DNA of 64,000 bases from Tetrahymena thermophila SB210. Lineage: Eukaryota > Ciliophora > Oligohymenophorea > Hymenostomatida > Tetrahymenidae. Under the pieces are notes generated by a model. It made no database searches and was not told the origin of the DNA. It saw only the letters and a program-made list of their open reading frames with translations. Each line of letters starts with the position of its first letter. Positions within the stretch are counted from its first letter, which is position 1. Positions 12,094 through 24,411 of this stretch are shown in pieces. The stretch lies in contig NW_002476353.1 of the NCBI RefSeq assembly GCF_000189635.1, positions 806,001 to 870,000 of the forward strand, written 5' to 3'. The translations under genes were made by a program, and so were the position numbers.

Positions 12094-13679
12094 AATTTTC
12101 TTTTAATTTTTATTCATCCATCCATCCATCCATAGATTCTACTTACTTATTTACTTCCTTTCTTTCTTTTTGAATGTAAAGAAAAAATAACCAAATTTAT
12201 TTTTAAATATTTTATATTTTAATTAATTAAATGAATATCAATTATTTATTTAACATTTTAAATTAATCCAATTAATAATATTTATCTATTCATATAAATC
12301 AATGTATTTAATCTTCTTGTTCATCAATCAATATTTATAAATGCTTTTGAATCTATTAAACTTATTCATTTTATATTTATCTACTACTATAAAATATCCA
12401 ACATAATAATTAAATATGTATGCAATTAGAACTATTTTACTTTTTAATCATACATATAAAAGATTTTACTTATGAAGAAAATTTGACTTTTTAATATATT
12501 CATCCTAGGAGTTTGAGTTTTTAGTATTTTTTTAATAGTTTTTTTATTATTATTTGAATCAATTTTAAAAAGTATCATCAATCAACTCACCTTCTTCCTT
12601 ATTTCCATAATTATAATAAAGTTCTTTTTTTATAATTTTTCAAATTTCCTTAATATTTATCTCGATTTCTGAACTCTAACTCTCTTTTATACCTCTTAAA
12701 ACTACCTGATTAATAGTAGTAAAATATTTCTTTTCTTTTAAAATAACCTTCATATCTACTCCTACTCTTAAACTTGAATATACCAAAACCTTCTTACTTG
12801 TAATTCACTTGTCATATTTCTTGCCATAGATTAACTAATTTTAATAAAATATTTCCTTTTGGTTATATAAAAAAACAAATATTCACCTAAGTTAAGATCA
12901 TCGACGATTTTAGCATATTGATTATACCTCAAAATATAATCAGCTGAAATACTTACTATTTTTTAAATTGGTATAATAATTTATTATTTATTGTATCTGA
13001 AAATTAAAATACATTTAATTCAAGTTCATCGCCAATTTTGGTATATTTTCAATACTCATAATCATTTGTTGAATTTTTATTAAATCATAAAATAATTTAC
13101 TAAAATCTTGGATATTTTTTTTTTGTTAAAAAAAACAAATTTTAATTTAAATAAAATAATATTAAAATTCAGCAATTAATTATTTATTAAAATTAAATTT
13201 GTAGAATTGATAAAATAAATATACATTTAGTTTGAAATAAATTCACAATTAATCATCATAAAATATAAGAAGATAATAAAACGACATCTTTGATTAAAAT
13301 ATTAAGTGCATTTATAATTAATAATTGATTCATACATTAATTTTTAATATAACTATATAAATCTTTTAAATCTATTGCTTATTTTAATTTACAATTTAAT
13401 TGCAAATTTTACTTTAAGAATAAATATTTTATAAAAATTTGTAACAAAACTGCTTAAAATAAATAGTTATGATATTTTATGGTATTTTTGTTTGTTAAGG
13501 TGAATAAGAAAATGGTAATTAAGTTTTTAAATCAAAAATATTATCCTTATTAGCATAATCCGTTTTTAGAATCTATATTATAAATTTTAGTAAAGCAAAA
13601 CGTAATAACTATTCTAGGATTAAATCAAGAAAGTAGAAACATATCATATGTAAAGTTTACATGATAATTCCATGAGATT
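12094..13679. other. Intergenic with TCCA repeat and decayed gene
   Basis: About 1.6 kb lies between the 3' ends of the convergent CDK9-type and EGF-like genes. It begins with a short TCCA repeat (12116-12133) and contains the minus-strand eIF1A-like remnant at 12559-13081, listed separately. The remainder (13090-13679) is AT-rich with no gene seen. Confidence 0.5.
12559..13081 (-). pseudogene. eIF1A-like remnant, three partial copies of the same N-terminal piece
   Basis: The base composition here is richer than the flanks. On the minus strand about 12830-12559 reads, in one frame, YGKKYDK, stop, ITSKKVLVYSSLRVGVDMKV, INQVVLRGIKESQSSEIEI, stop, then YNYGNKEEGELIDDTF. This resembles the eIF1A OB-fold order (GQEYAQV; RVLVYC; DIVLVGLREFQD; acidic tail). 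Two in-frame TGAs interrupt it. Shorter look-alikes of the first strand lie upstream on the same strand: 12950-12884 (ILRYNQYAKIVDDLNLG) and 13081-13008 (NDYEY, stop, KYTKIGDELELN). No phase-consistent splicing that I tried removes the stops. The likeliest reading is a decayed eIF1A paralogue with repeated exon fragments. A functional gene with unusual splicing, or chance similarity, is possible. Similarity was judged by eye. Confidence 0.35.
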
Positions 13680-14192
13680 TCACTGCTAATTATCCAATTT
13701 TTATTACCATATTTCATATTTGTTATCATTGTACTCGCCTTCTCTTTTAAATTTAGCTTCAGATCTCAATTTTATAATATAGTTTACCAAGATCATGAGA
13801 AGTATACCAGCAATGATACTGCAAATGCATATTACTGCAAACCAAAATTTGCTCACTTCTGGTGGGGTACTGAGTTAATACTGGCAAGTTGGACCAACAA
13901 ATAAAGTTTTGCAATAGCATTATTTTTCATAGCAAATCCCATCGTTTAGACATTCATTATCTGTCTAGCATGTTGATTAATTATCTTAAATAAACATTTT
14001 ATTTTATAGTTATTCTATTGATTTATCTTCAATATCATTATAGGTCATAATTAATTTCTATGTTTCATCAAAAACCTAAGAAACATAATCACTTCTTAAA
14101 ATTTTGCCATTTGAATTTTTTACAGTTACTGCGCTTTGACAGTAACTTACCAGAACTAACATTAAAGCAATTTAAATTGTTAAGTATTTCAT
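13680..14192 (-). CDS. Small type I membrane protein with one EGF-like module
   Basis: A single exon of 170 residues. Residues 1-20 (MKYLTIQIALMLVLVSYCQS) form a clear signal peptide. An ectodomain of about 50 polar residues follows, then six cysteines (C75, C81, C87, C92, C94, C103) with the EGF spacing, including the CxC and the PTC of the last loop. A hydrophobic segment at about 115-140 is followed by a basic stop-transfer KLRSEAKFKR and a short cytosolic tail. This predicts a surface or endomembrane protein with one EGF module outside. The function is not recognisable. The ATG has the A-rich upstream context and is the only in-frame one ahead of the signal peptide. Confidence 0.8.
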
Positions 14193-15075
14193 TTTTATAT
14201 ACTAAAAATACAATATTAAAAAAATATTAATTGTTTATATCTAGTTTTTTAATCAAAAACTGGTGTTTTTTACTTTATTTTTTTAAACATATAAATTATA
14301 CTAAATTAAATATATAATTTTAAGAGTATATATCCGTTTTGATGTTTTGATGCTTTTCAAAACAAGCTATTTTCATTAGCTCATTAGAACATTTTAAATT
14401 TTCATTTTATTAATATTATTTCTGATTAAAAATTAATTAGATTTTGTTTTTTAAACAAAAATCAAAGTTAAGCAATTTAAATAAATTTATCAATTTTTTT
14501 AGTTGGATAAAATATGTTTTATTTATAGTAAAAATTTATTTATTTGAGTTTTTAGAATATTTGAAAAGTTAAATTAATTATCTAATTTTCTAATATGATT
14601 TATGAATAGATAATTAAAAAAGATTAATAATATTTTTGAAAGATTATCATAAAAATGATTCAATAAGCTTTTAAACATTAAAATATTATTTAATTTATTT
14701 TTTATACAATAAACTAATATAAATTGTCTTGTCTATATTCAAATCAAAATATGAATGCTTACTAGTTAGCTTCTTAATATTCTTTAAGTATTTGTATTAT
14801 TTTTGATCATAAATTTATATAGCAAACAATAATTATCTAATTACTTAATCTTCGTATGTTAAGATTAGCTCCTTCTTTCTATTTTAGAGTAATAAAAAAA
14901 GAAAATATTCATCAAGAAGTGTCTTATTAAAACAAATAGAAGAAGAAAAATCAAATGAAGTTATCTTGTCTTCTATAAAAAATTTTTGATAAATTAGTTT
15001 AGGAAACTAACTGAGTTAAAAATTTCAAAAAGTTTAATATACAAAAGATTAATATAATTCTAAAAAATAATTGAA
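14193..15075. other. Divergent intergenic region with a doubtful mini-ORF
   Basis: Promoter-side sequence for both flanking genes, strongly AT-rich. A 52-residue frame at 14856-15014 (+) begins MLRLAPSFYFRV and is Lys-rich. A second frame over part of it also looks open, so I do not call a gene. No specific regulatory site is visible. Confidence 0.4.
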
Positions 15076-16447
15076 ATGGAATCTAAAACTGATATTAAAA
15101 AACATTTAAAACTTCATTACGATATCATCGCAAACAAAATTTTGAAAACTGATTTAAACACCCATAAACCTCCTTTTATACCATTTACTTTTTCAGAATG
15201 GAGACGTGATGCATTCAATTCACTTGAAATTGAATTAGAGAAATTATCTTTTGCAGAAAAGCAAGATTCCAAAAGAGAGTTTATAAATATGGTTGATGGG
15301 GATTTGCTTTATTCATTCCAAAAGAAGATGAAACAGCCTTATTTTGAACTTGTTTTTTATGATAATTATGCTATTCCAAAAGGATTGGATTTCTAAGCTG
15401 CAAGAAAAGATTATCATTTATGTAAAAATTTTAAATTGCATTTTGTTAATATTAACATTTTAAAGTTTTCAAGTTTTAAACCATCAAACCTACTAAAAAA
15501 TAAATTTAAAAACCAATAGTCAAAGACTTAGAAGCTTTGGCCAACCAAATATCTGAATGGTGCATACAAATAGAAATCAGTGCTGATTTAGTTGATAGAG
15601 CAGAACTTTATAACTACTTTTCATGCGAAAAAGAAGAAAAATAAATTTACAAAGATTTAAAGGAACAATTATAAGCAAGCTCTAGTAGCAGTGTAGGAGA
15701 AAAAATTAGAAAGTTTTTCAAGAGCACGCTATCCTATAGCATAAAGAGCCTCAGTAACATAGTTTGGACTAAAGGAATAGCTCTTTCAAATATATCTATG
15801 GGAGCTCTCATCTTACTATATTACTCTTTTATTGGTACTTCTTCTTTACCAGTGCAAATTTTGATGCCTAGAATGCATATATCTTGGCTAGTAAAATTAT
15901 ATAAATATTATTTATTTGAGAGTTATAATTTAAATTTTTTTATAAGGTAGGAGGTATTGTAGGATCTTACGCTTTAAATAAAGTCGCTGACTCTATAGAA
16001 CGTGGTGAAGTAGCAAATAATCTAACTAAAATAACTGAAATATTCAGAGAGATTACTCTAAATTTGATTGAATTTAATGACAATTGTGAGTATTCTATTA
16101 AAGATTGCACACTCTAGAAAACTGAAGACGATTTATAGACTAAGTGTTTATGTATTAAAGAATTTATATTCTAGCATATTTATTTTTATTACAAAAATTG
16201 CAAAAATTTAAATGAAAAAATAATTTATTTAATTTCTTTAAAATAAATTTTTTAAAAATTATTAGAATTGAAGAAAGTTATTAGACACCTGTTGGATAAT
16301 GCTGAGAAGTTGACCGAAATGAAAGAAAGAGTTTCTAAACTAAGACATTTAATTGAAAAAGATGACGACGAAGACGATGATCTGGTATTAATTGAGCTTG
16401 AAGATGTTTAAAAAGAAGATAATAAAGAGAAAGCTAAATCAGATTGA
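15076..16447 (+). CDS. Unrecognised protein with two central hydrophobic segments
   Basis: Four exons (15076-15421, 15520-15890, 15947-16151, 16266-16447) give 367 residues. The N-terminal third is charged and helical and includes a segment rich in Trp and Arg (FTFSEWRRDAF). A Ser-rich linker leads to two hydrophobic stretches, ISMGALILLYYSFIG and LVGGIVGSYALNKVADSI, which could be membrane hairpins or a buried helical pair. The C-terminus is a predicted amphipathic helix followed by an acidic run (DDDEDDD). I recognise no family. The start is the first ATG, with A-rich context. The pattern of soluble head, hydrophobic middle and acidic tail could suit an organelle-membrane protein, but this is speculative. 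Confidence 0.72.
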
Positions 16448-17329
16448 TCAAGCAAAGAACCCTCTGTCATTCCCTTCATTGCATTTTTATGATTGGATTA
16501 CTTTATATTATAGCCGACAATATAAATAAAATTCTTTAAATTTAATAAACTATTAAATAAAATAATACTACAATATACTCTAATTTATTATATAATTAAA
16601 TACTTTATATACTCTCTGTGTTTTTATTTATGTATTTATTGAAAAATTTCTTTCTAAAAACTTTCTATTTTTTAGTATGATCTGATTAGTTAAATTATAA
16701 AGGCTAAGAAACAATCTAAATTAACTCCCTGTTTTTTAAAGTATAAAAATTAAAAATATTCCCAAAAAAAAACTCTTCAAAAGCATCCATTAATTAATTA
16801 ACTATTGTTTATTTTATTTGTTTAGTTCTATTAATTAATTTCTTAATAAGTGAATAAATAAAATTACTGACATTTAAAGAATAGATTATTTTTATTTCTA
16901 TTTTAATTTTATATTTTTTTTGCTAGCTTGAAAAATAGCTGATATTTTTTTTAGTTTCCCAGTATTAAAGCTAAAATTAAGAGGTTATGGAAAATTTATT
17001 TTGATTTAAGTCAGCAATTTTTAAATCAAAATTATTAATTTATTTTTAATAATTTAATTTCATTTAAAATAAAAAATAATATTCTAACTAATAAATAATT
17101 TTATTTATTTGATCATTTTTTAAGATAAATATTATATTAATAATAAGATAGATAACATTGAGATTAATTGAAATAAAAAAATTATTTATGTTAATTAATA
17201 TTAATATTTTTTTTAATAGTTTTTTATTGAAAGTATTTATAAAAATTAATTTAAGGTTAAAACAGATAAATAAAATGTATGATGAATAAACTACATAAAT
17301 TGCAACTTATTCTTCTCCTTCTTTATTTT
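16448..17329. other. Intergenic, no gene seen
   Basis: About 880 bases between the 3' ends of two convergent genes. The sequence is very AT-rich with many TTAATT runs. It holds nothing beyond presumed 3' untranslated ends. Confidence 0.6.
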
Positions 17330-20300
17330 TCAATCAATTTGGTAATATTTATTATTCTTTTCCTGATTTTGATTGGATTTACTATGGTCTCCAAATAATT
17401 TATTTTATTGCTATTTCTGGTTACTTAAGTTTTCTTCATTAATTTAAAGATTTTCATTCTCAATTTCTTCTTGGTTTTATAATCTTTCACTTTGTTACTA
17501 TCTTGGTTTTTTAGTGTATTTTTAGAATCTGTTTTTAGATTTGTTTTTATTTTATTCCTTTGTGAGCTCATATTCTTATTTACATTCATTGTATATCTAG
17601 GATATTTATTATTCAAATAAATCTATAGTGTTTTGAACTTCTTGTGGCAACTTTAGATCTTTAGGAAGAGCAATGTCTTACAATTTGTATTCTATAAAAT
17701 TTTGGATTACTTCATTTTGATTTGAGCTTTCCTCTAGAAATTCTTATATATAATTTTCAAACTCCCTAATGCTAATCAATACAAAGGGCTAGTTACTAGT
17801 TTTAGAGAAATGTCTTTTTAGATATGTGGTACCTCTTTCATCTCCTTTATAGTTACATTGACTTTCGTTTACAAAATTGATTAATGTTACTGAAGAAGTT
17901 TCAATATTGCTTAGCTTTACATCAAAAATCATTTAATTGACTAAGGCATTTCTTTCGATATAAGGTTAATATTTAATGAAAAATTAACGCTTAATAAGTT
18001 AAAACATTAAATCAACCTTGGAGCTATATCTAATATTCTTATTTGGATCAATTATGTTAATGTGAATGTTAGAGACGAATTTGGAAATATCAATGAAAGG
18101 GACAACCTTCTTCAAATGTATTTCAATAAAATTATTAATTTGTTAAGCATTTTAAAGCAAATTCATGTTACAATTCATTTATTGATCTACGTATTTATCT
18201 ATATCTGCAATAAGGCTATTGCAGTAACTAATTGATGAAGACATAATATCAACATCTGTTTATTCTATTAAATCAAAGCGGATTTAGTTAAGCACATAAC
18301 TCCATAAATTTGAAACACCAAAATTTAATTTAAGGAGTAAGAGACGAGTAAGTTTCATTTATTTTTCGCTCAAATAACGATATTCTTGTTATAGCAAATG
18401 ATTTAACTTACCTTTTGATTATTGCTGCTTGTCGAAAGTAATTAAAAGCTACTATGTTTTCTGATAAGACACATATTCGGATTTGATGTTGTTCTTGACC
18501 TTGGTTGAAGAAAGAATATGCAAAGGCTTCTAAATTAAAAATTAATCTGATAGAATTTAATACATTCTAGCAAACATTAAAAAGCTAGCTTTTGGAAGAA
18601 TTTTAGCATATTCAGTAATAAAAATATCGTAGTAGGCTTGCTTAGTTACTTAGTTTTAAATGCAAATATTAATTAAAAGATGAAGACTGTATGGTTTAAG
18701 AGTTTTGCCAGAGCTTATTTCTTTAACTATGCTTGATAACATTGTGTCAAATAAGCCGTCGATTTTTAAACTAGTTTTCATAGAATTTCTAAAGACTTTT
18801 GTTTAAGAGTCTTCCTTTTATAAATTTTCAATATCATCAGAATTCTTATTTTAGCTTTCGCTTGGTGCAGATAAATCATCAAAATCGTCACTAATTCCTT
18901 CTTCTTCTCCACTTCTATTTTCCCATGAATCCTCTTTACTTAATTGAATCTATGATTTATCATCAATACGCTATAAGTAATAAAGATTTTTATTCTTAAA
19001 ATACTTAAGAATTTGGATAACACTTTTAGATTTGACAGATTGCTCTTGTGGTAAATTTTTAAGTATGGTAATGAAGAGTATTTCAACAAAATACTTGTTG
19101 AAATGTATGTTATTTTGTAAAAAGATCATAGCAATTTCTAATAGTTATTTAGTTGAGAAAAATGTTATTTAACGTGTAAATTGTGTTTGCATTCTAACTA
19201 GAACTAAATTAATTTAGTGAACAGAATAGATAGGAAACATAACTCTTAATTTAATGATGAGATTTAAAATTTAACTGGTAAATTCAGACTCATCTCTACT
19301 TAAATATTCATTAATCACTTTTTACTGAAGATCATTGTTTACAATTTAGCCATGTCTTTCACTTTAGATTGCAAGCAAAAAATGATACTAAACTAACTCA
19401 AATGTAGTAAAATCACTTTTACTCTATAAAAAGCGTTTTCCAATAAGATCGAAAAATTCGTCACTTATGTTATTGTCAAAAGCCACTAAAGCTCTCAGAA
19501 TTGTTATTGATTTTCTGGCGTCATAATGCTCCTAAAAATATTAAAAAGATAGTTAAATATTTAAATATTTCAAATAATATTACAAATTTTTGCTTTATAT
19601 TTCTTATTAAAACGCTATAACCGAAATGAGCCTTTGTTTCCTCAGCATTCAAGAAAACAGGCTTATATTTAGGCTTAGCTTGAGAATTTATTTCTTAAAG
19701 AGATTTTCTCTTCTCTTCATACTTGCTCATTTCGAACTCTTTAATGTATTCCAAATCATCGACATTTTATTTTAACTTGCTGATTAAAGCGTAGTATTAC
19801 AAAGAAAAGAAGTACCTTTTTTTGTTTAAAAATTTTAATTAATAATTTATACAATAAAAAATATCTTTCTCTCGCTTTCTATTTATTAAATAATACCTGG
19901 CTCAATTTTCTAAATTTAACAACTAAATTGTAGTATTAAAAATTTTAGGCGTAGAGTGAATTAAAGATATTTGAAAAATATGCAAAAAAAGTTGTTAGTA
20001 TATAATTTACTTTTAATATTTAACGAAGAATGCCAATAAGTGATTGTTTAGGTGAATGTTTTGTATGATTGGAAGAATATCATAAGCATTTTCAGGGATT
20101 CTTTTCATCTAAATATTACCTTAATTAGATGATATTGCAGTTCTTGCAGAAGATGAAAGATCCAAAACTTTTTTATAGTCTTAATCACTGATAACAAGGT
20201 CTTCTTCAAGAAAATTCTAAAGAGAATCAAAATTTGTTTTCAAATCTGTTTCGTTGATGTTAGTATTTGCTTTCACTTATGACTCAACATCTTAAATATC

Positions 20301-20642
20301 ATTTTCTATTTCATCTTATTCATCATTAACTTTTTATGATGATAATTTCTTTAAAAATTCGTATTAGGTAGTTTGAGAATGATCCTAGAAGTAAAGTGAT
20401 TCAACAACATCTTAAATGGCTCTCTTTCTAGAATAATGCTATTGACTATATTCGTTTTAGAATTCTATATCATTTTTGTCATAAAAGCTTAAGTTTGTTT
20501 TTCCATCTTGCTTTCGCTGTTATATTTAACCATTCTACTAGCTTTGATTAGGACGAAAAAGATTAATTCCCATTTCAATATCATTTTCTTCTTAATGCTA
20601 TTCCTTAACTTAATCATATTTCTTTTGATTGTTGCTAGCCAT
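17330..20642 (-). CDS. Large helical protein with probable C-terminal RAP domain
   Basis: Three exons (20642-20011, 19815-19614, 19531-17330) give 1011 residues starting MASNNQKKYDQ. The N-terminal 200 residues are Gln/Asn/Asp-rich and low-complexity. From about residue 230 a series of helical hairpins (for example SITILRALVAF and FTTFELVQYHFLLAIQS) resembles FASTK/octotricopeptide-type helical repeats. Near residues 870-930 the stretch INFVNESQCNYKGDERGTTY, then LKRHF and FVLISIREFENYIQEFL, matches the order of a RAP domain, a family tied to organellar RNA processing. An Asn/Gln/Lys-rich tail follows. By analogy the protein may act on mitochondrial RNA, but no presequence is obvious. The RAP call is by eye. 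The alternative is an unrelated helical-repeat protein. Confidence 0.8.
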
Positions 20643-21538
20643 TTTAAAGCTCTGCTTGGCATATAATTGTCTGAAGCACTTGCTAGATATTCTTCTAAGC
20701 TAATTCATTGGTACTTTTACCTATTTTTGTTATTCTTACTTATTCTTTTTCTTTCTTTAAAAATAAAGTGTATCTTCCTTTTCTTCTATCAATAAGTTAA
20801 ATATTAATTTTTGATTTTTCTTTTTTTTTCTCCAATCAATTAAAATCATTAAAAATGGTAAATTGAGCACTGCTTTAATAAAATTGCAGTATTTTCATAA
20901 TTTTTTCATTTAGAAACTTACTAATTCTATTTTTTAATTTTAACAAATTATGCTATCAAAATATTTTATCATCAGTTAATATTTTAAAATGAAATAATTG
21001 CAATAGCTTTAAATAAAATTAAGTTCTTCTTTTATATAATTATTTCTAATATTTAAATTTTAAGTGATTATGAAGTAGAAGTTTTTCAAAAATAAATAAA
21101 TAAACGTGTAAATTTTGGTTTCAAGATGTTTTTTTTTAAGGAATTTGTAATGATAATAAAAATATTATCTGATTAAGTTAGCAATTTACTAAGCCATGGC
21201 AATATTGTTGAGTCTAAGTTGTTATTTTTCTACTTTTTTGAGCTAAAAAAGGAATCTTAAATTACATAAAATGTCATTAATTTTTTAATTAGATCTTATT
21301 TTTAAAACAAACTTTCTTTTTCATTTATAAAATGACAACTTTAAACTAAATTCTTAGATTTTTCTAATTTATTTTTGATATGGTATTTTAAACAACAAAT
21401 CTATTTCTGCAATTGAAAATATCTTATTACTTGTTCCATCAAAATACGGAATTTTATATATATGTTTACTTTGAGAAAATTAAAAAAAAAAATAAAATAT
21501 AACAAATAAATAATATTTTTCAATATTAGAAAACGTAG
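20643..21538. other. Divergent intergenic region
   Basis: About 900 bases between the divergent starts of the RAP-like gene and NAXD. It presumably carries both promoters. It is AT-rich with pyrimidine-rich runs near 20740-20840, and I see no gene. Confidence 0.6.
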
Positions 21539-22687
21539 ATGATGAAATAAATTCTTCCTAAAATAATATCTAGCTCATATAAAGGATAAAATGGCAGATT
21601 AGCAATCATAGGCGGATGCTTAGAATACACTGGCGCCCCATTTTACTCTTCCATTTCATAATTAAAAGGTGGTTGCGATTTAGCTCATATTTTTTGTACA
21701 AAACAAGCTGCAATACCAATTAAAGCATATTCCCCAGAAATAATAGTTCACTCATATCTATATAGTTTGAACGAAGAAGAAAATCCTGAAAAATACACAG
21801 CTTAAGAAATATAATCTAAATTATAAAAATCAATAAAATTAGTAGATGACTGGGAAGGTGCACTCCACAGTTTTGTTATTGGTCCAGGTTTAGGCCGCGA
21901 TGAGTGGATTGAATCATATTTAGGTGATATAATAGCAGGGTTTAAAAAATAGCAAATAGTTGTATTAGATGCTGATGGTTTGTGGTATTTAATACATGAA
22001 TACTCTAAATAAAATATCAATGGAAAGATTTTTAAGAGTGTTATCATTAATGATCCTCAGTATCATATTTTAACACCTAATTAAATAGAGTTTGAGCGTT
22101 TATGGAAAAGTTTTATGGAAGGTTCTCCAATCAAGCGTGAAGAAAGAGAAAAGTACATGGAAAGTTTTATTGCAGATCACTACAAATTAGAATTAGAATA
22201 AACTAAATAAATAAAATATGCAGAATTATAGTATGTTGAAATTAAAAATTTAGAAAACCCTATTGTAAAAGATACAGTTTAGCTTTCTTAAAGACTGAAT
22301 AATATAAATATAGTGCAAAAAGGAATGGTTGATGTAATTACTAACGGGAAAAAAGCTTTTTTAGTAGTTGAAAAATCTTCAAAAAAGAGATGCGGAGGAA
22401 TAGGAGATATTCTTAGTGGTTTGACAGGGCTTTATAGTTATTGGGGCAAAAGATCATTTTAAGAAAAGTCTTAAAATTTATCTTCTTTGCATTTATAAGA
22501 TACAAGCTTAGATGAAGCTACTTGTATCCTTTTAGGATGCGTATTGGCTTCTTGCATTACTAGAAAGGCAAGTTATGAAGCTTATTTGAAACATCAATTT
22601 AGTCTTACTGCTCCAAATGTTATTGAGTATGTAGGACCTACTTTTATGGCAGTTTACAACAATTTCTTTAATGAATCAAAGTTATGA
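21539..22687 (+). CDS. NAXD: ATP-dependent NAD(P)HX dehydratase
   Basis: A single exon of 382 residues. The enzyme repairs hydrated NADH and NADPH. It belongs to the ribokinase-like YjeF C-terminal family. Landmarks in order: GRLAIIGG followed by [63 protein letters not shown], and the nucleotide/phosphate motif [15 protein letters not shown]. The last corresponds to the RCGGQGD.LSG motif of animal NAXD. A lineage-specific insert of about 45 charged residues (about 195-250) follows the TPN motif. Two adjacent ATGs (21539, 21542) are possible starts. The partner epimerase (NAXE) is not in the window. Confidence 0.95.
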
Positions 22688-23155
22688 AAAAGAAATAAAA
22701 CTAGCTAACTAACTAATTAATTAATTACTCATTTATATTCTGTGTTAAAAAAAATTACTCACGTTTGTCTACTACTAATTTAATGTAAATTTTAAATCTA
22801 TGATCAAAAAAATATAATAAAAGATTCATTTACTGATTGATTAAAATGAACATTTTTAAACTCATTTGCAGCCATAATAATTTTTTTTATTTTTAACATA
22901 ACAAAATAATTAGTGAAATGTTTAAAGTATTAATTATTAATTTTTTGTAAAAATATTATTTTCTTAGAGAATATTGTTATTTAGTTCAACTCAAATTTTT
23001 TTTTTAGCTACAACTTCAATTTTAAATTATTGATCAGAAATATCTCTATGCTAAGTTAAATTCTAGCTAAGATTCAACAAATTAAAATTATTAAATTATC
23101 AAAATAAAAAACACCAAAAAGATTAAAAAAATCAGAAGTAAGAAAAAATACAAAT
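22688..23155. other. Intergenic, no gene seen
   Basis: About 470 AT-rich bases lie between two plus-strand genes. No open frame of note and no recognisable element are present. Confidence 0.6.
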
Positions 23156-24411
23156 ATGAGTCTGAAAACATATATCAATAAGAAGAAAAGCTAAAACTTA
23201 GGTTCTTCATAGTCATCGGCTGCAGCTCTCACATCACTTTAGTCAAATTGCTTTACAGCAAAGGGATAAATGGTTTCTTAAAATAGCTAGAACTCACAGA
23301 ATACCATTCAAATGCAGTGCAATACACAAACTCAGTAGATACTCTCACAAGGTATTTATTTTAATAGTTCAATTTGTAATTAATTTAAATATTTAATCTC
23401 TCAGCTTCATAATTTCCTGTGCCTAAAAACTCTAGCCTTATGATTGAAGAACCAAATATCTTTGGATAAACTGGATACAGCTCATTCAAAAATAAGAACC
23501 TAAATTCTACTTAGAATACATCCTTTTTAAATTAGTTATCCTAAGACGAAGCTAATGATTCTTACAATTAAATTCTACATGAGAATAATTTTATTTAAAA
23601 TCCTAATCTGAACTAAAGCTTTCTAAATTAAAGCTATCAACTTCTTTCATAGCATAACCTAAAGTAATCACAATTGTTTCTTCCAGCGATCCAAGAAAGT
23701 AAGGTCTCTTAATTTGATGGTAAGTCTAGCTAGATATTTAATCCTTCTGAATCAAGGCTAAATCATCCTAATCTGATATAAAGTAGCTTGATGGTTGGAC
23801 AAATTTCTTAGTAATAATAACTTGCAAATATTTCGCTGCAGCTCTTATAAGATGAAATATTGAAATAAAAGATTGAATAAAGAGAAAGAGGTTCTTAAAT
23901 TTATTTAATTAAATTAAAATATTTTGTTTATAATTTTTATTAATAAATAAAATTAGAATTAATCCTAAAGCAAGAATTGCTATAAGAAATGAGAGATTTA
24001 AAACACTTTTTCTAGAGCAATGTAATTAAATAAATAGAAGATAAAAATGAATAAATGCAGGGTGAGTGTTAGAAGAGCATTGAAGAAGTTTAAAAAAAGG
24101 TGGAAAATGTTGTTAAAACTATTTTTGATTACATCAAAGATGAAAAGCAAGAGGAAAAAAAGAAAAACTCTGTAGCATAATCAGACTATGCATAGGATAT
24201 TTCAGATTTATATAATACTGTTAATTCCATTAAAGGAAAATTAGATAAAGAAGGTTTAAATCAATAATTTTAACAAGATTTGAATAAAGCTATAAAGATC
24301 ATATTTAGTAAAATCAACTCTGCAAAAAGATCTGTAAAAAAACAGATTGTTCAAACAAACATGAGTCTAAGGAATAAAAGGAAAAAGGCAACCTAAACTT
24401 AAAATAATTGA
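23156..24411 (+). CDS. Unrecognised Ser/Asn/Gln-rich protein with C-terminal coiled coil
   Basis: Three exons (23156-23351, 23405-23890, 23957-24411) give 378 residues. The N-terminal 200 residues are low-complexity, rich in Ser, Asn and Gln, with scattered SQ dipeptides. From about residue 205 the protein becomes a long charged helix (LKQELLQEMRDLKHFF, then IEEVQKKVENVVKTIFDYI) likely to form a coiled coil. It ends in a strongly basic tail (NKRKKAT). The disordered SQ-rich start, coiled coil and basic end recall meiotic or DNA-break accessory proteins such as Rec114/Mer2-type factors, but no domain supports that. I assign no function. The start is the first ATG after an A-rich leader. Confidence 0.75.

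Noticed and set aside
14856-15014. Possible 52-residue gene starting MLRLAPSFYFRV
   Set aside because: A second frame over the same DNA is equally open, and length and composition are within chance for a one-stop code.
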